In this document: piece by piece, positions 1 through 5,870 of the stretch
Layout: every line of letters starts with the position of its first letter
Numbering within the stretch: the stretch's first letter is position 1
Source: MKRK01 sp001896915
Lineage (GTDB): Bacteria > Bacillota > Clostridia > Oscillospirales > Acutalibacteraceae
Reading direction: 5' to 3'
NCBI GenBank assembly: GCA_937973935.1
Contig: CALJJF010000237.1
Location: 1 to 6,350, forward strand
Length of the DNA stretch: 6,350 bases
Translations under genes and position numbers: made by a program
Notes under the pieces: model-generated
What the model saw: only the letters and a program-made list of their open reading frames with translations
What the model was told of the DNA's origin: nothing
Database searches by the model: none

Positions 1-1231
1 CATTTCTCACCGGGGCATCCTTGGCCCACACACTGACGTCAAACAACGGGAACGCTCCACGGATCCCGGCAAGCTCCACACTTTTTCGGCGTCCGTTGGT
101 TGTGATAAACTCCATGATGGATTTTCCAAGCTCCACTGCCTCATCGGAATGATAAGGGATGGACAAATACAACAGCATATCTGACCAGCCCATGACGCCC
201 AGTCCTATTTTTCTGGTCTTCTTTGTGGTTTCTTCGATTTTTGGCAATGGATATCGGTTGATATCAATGACATTGTCAAGAAAATGCACGCTTTTTTCAA
301 CGGTGGTTCTGAGCTTTTCCCAGTCCAGCGAATACTTTCCGTCTACCTTTTTTAGCATTTTGGTCAGATTGATTGAGCCAAGATTACAGGACTCATAAGG
401 AAGCAGGGGCTGTTCGCCGCAGGGATTGGTAGATTCGATCTCCCCTTGGGAAGGCACAACATTGTCTCTGTTTAGTCTGTCCAAAAAGATGATGCCCGGT
501 TCGCCGTTTCTCCAAGCGGACAAAACAATATCATTAAACACCTCCCGGGCAGATAATTTACCCACGGTCTTGCCGTCCTTCGGGTCGATCAGGTCATAAT
601 CCTCACCCTTGTTCACAGCATGCATAAATTTCTCAGTGATGCCGACGGAAATATTAAAGTTCGTGATATCCGCATTGTCGGATTTACAATGGATAAACTG
701 CTGAATATCGGGATGGTCCACACGCAAAATGCCCATGTTGACGCCCCGTCGTGTCCCTCCCTGCTTCACCGCTTCTGTCGCCATGTTGAACACCCGCATG
801 AAGCTGATGGGTCCGCTGGCAACACCGCCGGTGGAATTGACCGTCGCCCCCGCACCTCTCAAACGGGAAAAGGAAAAGCCTGTGCCTCCTCCGGATTTAT
901 GAATCAAGGCAGCTTGCTTGATGGCCTCAAAAATATCCTCCATGGTATCCTCCACAGGCAAAACAAAGCAGGCGGAAAGCTGACCCAGCGGTCTGCCCGC
1001 ATTCATCAGTGTGGGTGAATTCGGCAAAAACTCTAAATTCGTCATTAGGCTGTAAAAATCCTTTTCCGCCAGCTTCACATCTTCTTCGGTTCCATAGGAA
1101 GCATCGGCAGATGCCACCGCACGGGCAACACGGGCAAAAAGCCCCTCTACAGTTTCGGTTACCTGTCCGTTATCGTCCCGGATCAAATAGCGCCTTTCCA
1201 GCACCTTGACTGCATTTTCGTTGATTTCCAT
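1..1231 (-). CDS. nrdJ: Class II (B12-dependent) ribonucleoside-diphosphate reductase, N-terminal 410 residues
   Basis: Makes deoxyribonucleotides from ribonucleotides in the cytoplasm, using adenosylcobalamin to generate the thiyl radical (family knowledge). The frame is open from the ATG at 1231-1229 to the window edge, so the C-terminal part of the barrel and the terminal redox cysteines are outside. Visible class II signatures are FLPNSPTLMNAGR followed by SACFVLPVED (Cys88, expected partner in the active-site disulfide), IHKSGGGTGFSFSRLR near 120, STGGVASGP, KQGGTRRG, and the radical-site motif ESTNPCGEQPLLPYESCNLG with Asn269, Cys271 and Glu273 (N-x-C-x-E). No ATP-cone precedes the catalytic domain; the protein starts with the short MEINENAVKVLERRYL segment usual for NrdJ. 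The start is supported by AGGGG at 1239-1243, 7 nt upstream. The gene has its own promoter and is insulated from the upstream operon by a terminator. Family assignment is very secure. The substrate (diphosphate rather than triphosphate) follows from the family. Confidence 0.96.
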   Translation of the reverse strand, partial: MEINENAVKVLERRYLIRDDNGQVTETVEGLFARVARAVASADASYGTEEDVKLAEKDFYSLMTNLEFLPNSPTLMNAGRPLGQLSACFVLPVEDTMEDIFEAIKQAALIHKSGGGTGFSFSRLRGAGATVNSTGGVASGPISFMRVFNMATEAVKQGGTRRGVNMGILRVDHPDIQQFIHCKSDNADITNFNISVGITEKFMHAVNKGEDYDLIDPKDGKTVGKLSAREVFNDIVLSAWRNGEPGIIFLDRLNRDNVVPSQGEIESTNPCGEQPLLPYESCNLGSINLTKMLKKVDGKYSLDWEKLRTTVEKSVHFLDNVIDINRYPLPKIEETTKKTRKIGLGVMGWSDMLLYLSIPYHSDEAVELGKSIMEFITTNGRRKSVELAGIRGAFPLFDVSVWAKDAPVRN

Positions 1232-1243
1232 TGTAATACCCCT

Positions 1244-1290
1244 ATTCTATATATGGCAAATATGATTGTTTGTAACACTATATATTGTAT
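1244..1290 (-). promoter_or_regulatory. Tandem NrdR-like operator boxes upstream of nrdJ
   Basis: NrdR is the ATP/dATP-sensing repressor of ribonucleotide reductase genes; it binds paired 16-bp palindromes close to acaCwAtATaTwGtgt. ACACTATATATTGTAT at 1275-1290 matches this at 15 of 16 positions and covers the -10 element. A weaker copy, ATTCTATATATGGCAA, lies at 1244-1259 with the central core and both flanking C/G positions kept. The gap between the boxes is 15 bp (31 bp start to start), the spacing expected for same-face NrdR pairs. I infer repression of nrdJ by NrdR; the nrdR gene is not in the window. Confidence 0.8.
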
Positions 1291-1312
1291 AGATAACCAC
1301 ATGGAATGTCAA
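1284..1312 (-). promoter_or_regulatory. Sigma-A promoter of nrdJ
   Basis: On the minus strand TTGACA (1312-1307) and TACAAT (1289-1284) are separated by exactly 17 bp, a near-perfect housekeeping promoter. Transcription should start near 1277, leaving a leader of about 45 nt before the nrdJ ATG. That leader is too short for a cobalamin riboswitch, and none is recognisable. Confidence 0.85.
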
Positions 1313-1392
1313 TATATAAGATACAAACCTCCGGATTTCTACGTTTGTGACAATTTATTTTATGTAAATTTGTATGCTTTAACAAAAATACC

Positions 1393-1423
1393 AAAAAAAT
1401 AAACAGGCATTGCCTGCTTATTT
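1393..1423 (-). terminator. Rho-independent terminator after the pseudosortase-SpoIID gene
   Basis: On the minus strand a 12-bp stem (AAATAAGCAGGC / GCCTGTTTATTT, one G-T wobble) closes a 3-nt loop and runs directly into a tract of seven T. It lies 33 nt past the TGA at 1456-1458 and ends the operon before the nrdJ promoter. The AT-rich outer stem and a short T-run on the other side could give weak plus-strand activity as well. Confidence 0.9.
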
Positions 1424-1455
1424 TATATGTAGTTTTCCTTCCCGGAAGCCTGTTG

Positions 1456-4035
1456 TCAGCCTATGGTCACACCGGTATAATAATGCTTCAATATGGACAC
1501 ATAATCCCATCCTGCTCCGGCATAATAATTCGCACCAACCTGGCTGAGTCCGATGCCATGACCATAGCCTTTCACCGCAAAGGTAAAGGTATCGGCAGAA
1601 CTGTTATACACCACGGTATACGCATGGGAGCGAAGGGTATTGGCAGAACCCACCCGTGATGAGGTGAACAAATAATAGCGGATATCAATGCCTTTCACAG
1701 TTTTCAGTCCGCCCAAGCTAACGCTATTCACATAAATATTATTGGCGTCTTTGGTCAGTACAAACCACTTTGTTTTATCGCTGACTGTTTTCAAATCGAC
1801 GCTGTATTCATCCTTTACATAGGTCGCCACATCTGCAGCTTTATAAGTTCTGGTACTGTCAAAATTGCTGTTATTCTTATCCACAGAGGAGTCCACGCTG
1901 ACCAGATACTTGAGGTCGCCGCCCCAGACATCCTTACAGTTCGCTGTACGTCCCGCAGACATGGCACTGTAGACCGTGTCACAGATGGCACCGTTGTATT
2001 TCACCAGCATCCCTGCTGTGGCTTGGGCGGCTTCTGTCGCCCTGGTGCCGGCGGTCTTCATGGGTGCTGAGGGTGTTGTGCCATGACTCATTTGGTATCG
2101 CAGATACGTATAGGTTGCAACGGCCTGAGCCTTTAATGCTTCTTCGTGATAACCCGAACCCATTTCCGCCTCAATGATCATGGCGACGATCTTCACCGGC
2201 TCGTCGGTCACCAACGTTCCTGTGTTTTGGTTCTTCACCGAAATGGCAGTGGCGGACGGCTTTGTGGTGGTCTTCGTGGTTGTTTTGGCGGTCGTTGTGG
2301 TCGTGGGCTGTTTGGTGGTTCCTTTGCCTGAGGGCTTTGCCGTAGTCGCCTTGGTCGTTGCTTTTGTAGTTGTTACAATGACCTCCGGCGGGTCATTCAT
2401 AGGGATTTGTACCGCAGCGGTATTTCGTGCCGTCACGGTGGTAACGCTGGTTGTTGTGGTGGTAGAGATTGTGGACGAGCCGATGGTAGGCTCCGTTGTG
2501 CTCATATTGGTTTCCGATTGTGTGGGTTCCAACATGGCATCCAACTTGGTCTGGTCCGTATGGAGTTCATACCAAGTTTCCGGCAACAACGCATTTTCGT
2601 TGTGTGTTGCCGAGGCCGTGTCTACATAGCCGGTTTCCAACGGTCGGACCTTTCTTGCCGAAATAACAACAGACAGACCGCTTTTTTTCCTATTCGGCAG
2701 CCTGTCGTCAGTCACCAATGTCAAAAGCTCATCGTCGCTGTTCACATCCACGGTGGTATTAATGACCGTCCGTTCCGCCACATCCTTCAGATAGCTGTTG
2801 AATTCAGCATCGTCAAAAAAATAATCCTTTGCCGCATTAAACTCTGCATCGTTCAAATCCGTCACCATAACGGAAAATATCTTCCATTTGTTTTCGCTGT
2901 ACAAAGTATCCATTGTGATAACAGGTGCTTTTTGGTAAAAGCTCAGCTCCAGATAATTGGTGAGTTCCGCAAAGGCACGTTTGTCCATATAATTGCTTCC
3001 GTATAGGATTGTATTTCGGTTATAACCGTTTGCTTTGTAGGTAGGATTGAAATATAAAGTTCCGTATTGGTTCTGTTTTTTATTGAACAGATGATTCTTA
3101 TAAAAATGACCATCGTTTTCTTTGGTGTACATCACAGGGCTGTTGATTGCGGTATCGGGAATGGTGATCCATCCCATGATGTCCTTATTTTGCCGATAGA
3201 GGGTGCCGAATTTTTCCAAAATATCCTTGGGGGCGGAAGAGTCGGCTTGTCCATACGCCAGATAGACACTTTTGCTGATTTTATCATAGGCATCGGCTTC
3301 CCCGGGTTTGCCAAGGATGAAAAACCCTGCCACTGTTCCTACAATACCCAGGAGAACAATCACAGAGGTTAAGATAAGAAAAAGCTTTCCTTTCGGTTTT
3401 ATATCCTTTGTAACCCGGTTGGCAAAAAACTCTTCCTGGACGGTTACTGTGTCTTCTTCCGTTTCAGCAACGGACTGCTTAAGCATCATAACGGCAGTCT
3501 GCCCGTTGTGCAGCACATCAACGGCTTCCATGGCTTTTTCCGAAGATGGTTCAGGGATATCCCTCTCTGCCGGCACCGCCGGCAATATATTTTTTCTGAT
3601 TAAATATGCGCTCAGCCCTTGTGCAAAGCTGTAATCGCCTTCGGATAAAGATTCACTGAGCAGCAGCATAATCTGATCGCCGCTGGAAAGCTCCAAACCA
3701 AAAACGACCCCGTCATCTGTATACAACGGAGTTCCGTTCTCGGGAAGAATGATTTTGTTTTCATCATAAAATTCGTTATGTACCTCGGTTCGGTATCGAG
3801 CGGTAGGAAGGTCATATTCTTCAATAAATAAAGCGGGTAAATTGACGGGACCGGTATAAAATCCGCCTATGATTACAATGAAATCCTTACTTTCCACCGT
3901 TTGGTTCAAATACTCCAAAAACGAATTCTTTTCTAAAAATGTGCTAACAGGCACAGTCTCATCCGATATCGGGTTTAGGATAGCGTCGATTTCGCTGTAC
4001 CTGTCCCTGCACAAATAAATTGCTTCTGTTTTCAT
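1456..4035 (-). CDS. Membrane protein: CinA-N-like domain, TM helix, catalytically dead sortase-B fold, Thr-rich linker, SpoIID domain
   Basis: A 859-residue protein if started at ATG 4035. Residues 1-150 resemble a degraded CinA N-terminal (MoaB/MoCF-like) domain: IVIIGG near 54-58 and a stretch at about 92-126 built like CinA's LPEG...G..FGLEL..G..I.LLL. A charged segment ending PKGK precedes a single TM helix at about 218-241. Residues 248-465 align with the sortase of the upstream gene (NKDIMGWITIPDT, TILYGSN, DTLYSENKWKIFSV, LLTLVTDD, VVISARKV, then LLPETWYEL), but the catalytic His, Cys and Arg positions read Ser347, Asp443 and Ser455. A Thr-rich linker (about 505-597) leads to a SpoIID domain (612-859) with the IIEAEM motif (Glu624, candidate catalytic Glu), the EALKAQAVATYTYLRYQ helix, DVWGG and the C-terminal KGYGHGIGLSQVGA motif. 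SpoIID enzymes cleave peptidoglycan glycan strands, usually denuded ones, outside the membrane. The domain order implies a type II membrane protein with the lyase domain in the wall. A GTG at 4044 would add three residues, but the ribosome binding site favours the ATG. Confidence 0.9.
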   Translation of the reverse strand: MKTEAIYLCRDRYSEIDAILNPISDETVPVSTFLEKNSFLEYLNQTVESKDFIVIIGGFYTGPVNLPALFIEEYDLPTARYRTEVHNEFYDENKIILPENGTPLYTDDGVVFGLELSSGDQIMLLLSESLSEGDYSFAQGLSAYLIRKNILPAVPAERDIPEPSSEKAMEAVDVLHNGQTAVMMLKQSVAETEEDTVTVQEEFFANRVTKDIKPKGKLFLILTSVIVLLGIVGTVAGFFILGKPGEADAYDKISKSVYLAYGQADSSAPKDILEKFGTLYRQNKDIMGWITIPDTAINSPVMYTKENDGHFYKNHLFNKKQNQYGTLYFNPTYKANGYNRNTILYGSNYMDKRAFAELTNYLELSFYQKAPVITMDTLYSENKWKIFSVMVTDLNDAEFNAAKDYFFDDAEFNSYLKDVAERTVINTTVDVNSDDELLTLVTDDRLPNRKKSGLSVVISARKVRPLETGYVDTASATHNENALLPETWYELHTDQTKLDAMLEPTQSETNMSTTEPTIGSSTISTTTTTSVTTVTARNTAAVQIPMNDPPEVIVTTTKATTKATTAKPSGKGTTKQPTTTTTAKTTTKTTTKPSATAISVKNQNTGTLVTDEPVKIVAMIIEAEMGSGYHEEALKAQAVATYTYLRYQMSHGTTPSAPMKTAGTRATEAAQATAGMLVKYNGAICDTVYSAMSAGRTANCKDVWGGDLKYLVSVDSSVDKNNSNFDSTRTYKAADVATYVKDEYSVDLKTVSDKTKWFVLTKDANNIYVNSVSLGGLKTVKGIDIRYYLFTSSRVGSANTLRSHAYTVVYNSSADTFTFAVKGYGHGIGLSQVGANYYAGAGWDYVSILKHYYTGVTIG
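2251..2526 (-). repeat. Low-complexity coding segment for the Thr-rich linker
   Basis: About 92 codons dominated by Thr with Lys, Ala and Pro (patterns such as TTTKATTKATTAK and TTTTTAKTTTKTTTK) join the dead sortase fold to the SpoIID domain. Such linkers are usually extended and often glycosylated, and would let the lyase domain reach into the wall. The DNA is a run of imperfect GTNGTN triplets on the plus strand, likely to vary in length by slippage. Confidence 0.8.
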
Positions 4036-4103
4036 TCCTGCCACCTTCCGATGATAACTATGTCCCGTGGATAATCCATGCCGGCTGACAGTGTTACTCT
4101 CAT
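4032..4103 (-). CDS. Possible 23-codon ORF between the two sortase genes
   Basis: The sortase stop TAA (4106-4104) is followed at once by ATG, and the resulting frame (MRVTLSAGMDYPRDIVIIGRWQE) ends in a TGA that overlaps the next gene's ATG as ATGA. This could pass ribosomes across the gap by stop-start coupling. It has only a weak GGA as its own ribosome binding site, and I recognise no homology, so it may simply be spacer. Confidence 0.25.
   Translation of the reverse strand: MRVTLSAGMDYPRDIVIIGRWQE
4041..4049 (-). promoter_or_regulatory. Ribosome binding site deciding the start of the pseudosortase-SpoIID gene
   Basis: GGAAGGTGG (minus strand) ends 5 nt before ATG 4035 and contains AAGGTGG, one mismatch from the AAGGAGG core. 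The alternative GTG at 4044-4042 lies inside this site and is therefore unlikely to be the start. Confidence 0.7.
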
Positions 4104-5804
4104 TTATTCCGGGGCGGTTGTATCATCTTTCGTCGGTTCTGTGGGCTTAGTTGTCGTAGGAGGCGGCGCGGTTGTCTTCGTTGTGCTTGGAGGCGGCGCG
4201 GTTGTGTGGGTGGTACCCGCTACAGGCGTTGTGGTTGCAGTTGGCGGTGTCGTCGGTTCTGTGTCCGGTATGGTGAACCCAACGGGTGTTGTGGGTACGG
4301 TCTGCATCGTAGTGGTAACAGGGATCTCATAGGTAGGCAGTTGACTGGGCGGTGTAATCCCCTGAATTACCTTTTTGGTGGTTGTGGGTGTGGGAGCGGC
4401 ACCTTCAAAGTTATTATAATTGCTGTTAACAGCATATTGCGGCTTTTTCCCGCCTTTTTTATCGTACCAAGCCTGTGGGAACAGGGGCTTGGGATTGTAT
4501 TTTGCACCGGCGATCTCAACCTGCTTGCTTTCGCCGTCACGCACTTTTCTCGCCATGACAATCAGACGGGCTTCCTCAAAATCATAATCACAGGTTTGCA
4601 GCGTTATCATCTCATCGGTGGGCAAAATACCGACCGGTGCCTGGATAATGGAACGATTTTTACAGGCTTCAATCCACTGCATAAAATCCTCGTCGTTTGC
4701 GAAAGAATTCCGGCGGAAATTAAACACCTGTCCGTTGTCCTGCTCTTTTTTGGCATTGGTCAGGAAAACGGCAAACACTTTCCATTCCCCGTCATGATAC
4801 AAGGTATCCAGTGAAATCGTGGAATGCTTCTTGTAAAAATCCAAATTTCTGTATTCCACAAGCTGACCGAACATTTTATCACTCTTTACGTTTTTACCCA
4901 CGTTGTGACCGTAAATAACAATATTTTTGCTGGGTTCTTCATACGTCAGCTTGCTTTTATAATCTGCATAATAGGATCCGTAGTAGTTATACTCTTTGTC
5001 ATACCCTCTTCTCAAATAATAGTCGTTGTCCTTATACTGTACCACAGGACCGTCTATTCCTGTACCGTCTACTTTAATATACCCCACAAAGTCATTATTT
5101 TCTTTGTAGAGTGCTGCAAATTTCGGGTTTTTCACAGGGGAATTATAAGGTGTATAGCCGGGCTTATCTTTTTCTGTGCCGGGATATACCGCTTGAATGT
5201 GCTTTTTGATTTGATCTGTTTTATAACCGCTGTAATAAAACGGAATAATCGCACAGGCGCTCCAAATGATTGCCACCACAGCACACAGCGCAACGATTTT
5301 TCTTCCGATTTCAAATTTAGAATCGCCTTTCCATGGTATAAAATTGAAAAACAATCTTTTATACCATGGCGTTTTCTGCTTTTCCGCTTTCTTGATTATT
5401 TTCGCTTCCTCCTTGTTTTGTTTGCGTAACAATGCAAGATCCGTATTGTGAAAATCATCATCGCCGGAGTTTCTGTCAGGATTCGGTGAGAGATAAGTAA
5501 ATTCTCCGTCATTCGCAGCCATCATGGTCTGCTCGTGGAGGTTATCATCAAAAACCTCGTCATTGATAAGACGGAAATCGAAACCTTCGCTCAACGGTGC
5601 TGCGCTTGCAAAAGATTTGCTCTCCTGTTGATCTCTGATCTGCGGCTTTGTTGCCACACCGTTGGTCTCTTTGTTGATAAAAGGCGCAATGATCGCGCTG
5701 ATATCAATGGTCTCTTCCACTTTATTTGCTTCTTGTTCCTCGTTTTCGTCCAACAAGTCTGCCTCTGATAAATGTTGTTCCAAATACAATCTGATCAGAT
5801 TCAA
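4104..5804 (-). CDS. Class B sortase with cytoplasmic acidic N-terminus, TM helix and Pro/Thr-rich C-terminal tail (start uncertain)
   Basis: Membrane transpeptidase that joins sorting-signal proteins to the peptidoglycan. Numbering is from TTG 5804 (566 residues). Residues 1-165 are acidic, low complexity and end in a basic WYKRLFFNFIPWKG stretch; the TM helix is at about 170-191. The sortase domain covers about 220-425: NNDFVGYIKVDGT, DYYLRRGYDKEYNYYGSYYAD, IVIYGHNVGKN (His300), DTLYHDGEWKVFAVF, MITLQTCDYDFEEARLIVMARKV (Cys405, Arg413). This matches class B order and spacing, so it should be active. From about 471 a roughly 95-residue Pro/Thr tail (TTAPPP units) follows; it is unusual for a sortase and ends with no further domain. 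No good start exists: TTG 5804 lacks a ribosome binding site and lies inside the CinA tail; TTG 5756 or 5753 has a weak AGAGG; the first in-frame ATG is near residue 94. The frame is the same as cinA. No sortase substrate is encoded in the window. Confidence 0.88.
   Translation of the reverse strand: MNLIRLYLEQHLSEADLLDENEEQEANKVEETIDISAIIAPFINKETNGVATKPQIRDQQESKSFASAAPLSEGFDFRLINDEVFDDNLHEQTMMAANDGEFTYLSPNPDRNSGDDDFHNTDLALLRKQNKEEAKIIKKAEKQKTPWYKRLFFNFIPWKGDSKFEIGRKIVALCAVVAIIWSACAIIPFYYSGYKTDQIKKHIQAVYPGTEKDKPGYTPYNSPVKNPKFAALYKENNDFVGYIKVDGTGIDGPVVQYKDNDYYLRRGYDKEYNYYGSYYADYKSKLTYEEPSKNIVIYGHNVGKNVKSDKMFGQLVEYRNLDFYKKHSTISLDTLYHDGEWKVFAVFLTNAKKEQDNGQVFNFRRNSFANDEDFMQWIEACKNRSIIQAPVGILPTDEMITLQTCDYDFEEARLIVMARKVRDGESKQVEIAGAKYNPKPLFPQAWYDKKGGKKPQYAVNSNYNNFEGAAPTPTTTKKVIQGITPPSQLPTYEIPVTTTMQTVPTTPVGFTIPDTEPTTPPTATTTPVAGTTHTTAPPPSTTKTTAPPPTTTKPTEPTKDDTTAPE
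4107..4394 (-). repeat. Pro/Thr-rich tail with a 30-bp direct repeat
   Basis: The last 96 codons of the sortase gene encode Pro/Thr-rich sequence. GGAGGCGGCGCGGTTGT (plus strand) occurs at 4159-4175 and 4189-4205, a 30-bp period encoding TTAPPP-x4 twice. CGTCGGTTCTGTG occurs at 4131-4143 and 4251-4263. The tail probably spans or lies within the wall, and its length is likely to differ among strains. Confidence 0.75.
5331..5369. repeat. Perfect 13-bp inverted repeat inside the sortase gene
   Basis: CCATGGTATAAAA (5331-5343) and TTTTATACCATGG (5357-5369) are exact inverse complements. After a 2-nt bulge a TTG/CAA pair extends the stem inward to a loop of five A. In the mRNA this hairpin lies about 33 nt before the TM-helix codons and encodes the basic, aromatic WYKRLFFNFIPWK segment. 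No T-tract follows, so it is not an intrinsic terminator. Confidence 0.7.
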
Positions 5805-5870
5805 TGCGCCGGATGCCGAAATATGGCGGATATATTCCCTCTCTACTCCGCTGCGGGCACTGTTCAGTTA
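5805..5870 (-). other. In-frame TAA followed by the rest of the CinA C-terminus, continuous with the sortase frame
   Basis: The cinA frame reads TYAI, then TAA (5870-5868), then LNSARSGVEREYIRHISASG and ALNLIRLYLEQH without a frame change. The part after the stop has the expected CinA ending: an Arg-rich segment followed by an A-L-N-L-(I/L)-R-x-Y-L helix. The TAA-to-TTG distance is 66 nt, a multiple of three, and no further stop occurs until 4106. One base change in this codon would give a single CinA-sortase protein. Possible explanations are a recent nonsense mutation, a sequence error, programmed readthrough, or an evolved split. Confidence 0.8.

Noticed and set aside
620..1209. Plus-strand ORFs opposite nrdJ
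   Set aside because: They lie fully within highly conserved nrdJ coding sequence and are rich in His, Arg and Gly as expected for antisense frames.
1232..1277. Cobalamin riboswitch for the B12-dependent reductase
   Set aside because: The predicted leader is only about 45 nt, with no B12-box-like sequence or multi-stem structure.
1190..1302. Minus-strand short ORF starting ATG 1302 behind a GGAGG
   Set aside because: It overlaps the -10 element, operator boxes and nrdJ start in another frame, and would lie upstream of the likely transcription start.
2174..2629. Plus-strand Val-rich ORF with apparent membrane-like hydrophobicity
   Set aside because: It is the complement of the Thr-rich linker: ACN Thr codons read as GTN/GGT on the other strand. 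The minus frame has clear domains on both sides.
2407..3006. Plus-strand ORF of about 199 codons opposite the pseudosortase
   Set aside because: No recognisable domain; it overlies a region whose minus-strand translation aligns with the neighbouring sortase.
3568..3590. GCCGGC-ACC-GCCGGC near-palindrome in the pseudosortase gene
   Set aside because: It encodes the Pro-Ala-Val-Pro-Ala stretch; the repeat follows from codon choice and is too short to support a regulatory claim.
4078..4332. Plus-strand Gly/Val-rich ORF
   Set aside because: Antisense image of the Pro/Thr tail of the sortase, with no ribosome binding site or recognisable domain.
4206..5429. Two plus-strand ORFs of about 200 codons opposite the sortase
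   Set aside because: Both overlap the conserved sortase and TM coding region, their translations show no recognisable motifs, and their composition is that of an antisense frame.
4104..5870. Reassignment of TAA to a sense codon, suggested by TAA at both the CinA and sortase ends with open frame behind
   Set aside because: No in-frame TAA occurs in the roughly 1270 codons of nrdJ and the pseudosortase-SpoIID gene, which a genome-wide reassignment would predict. Site-specific readthrough remains possible.
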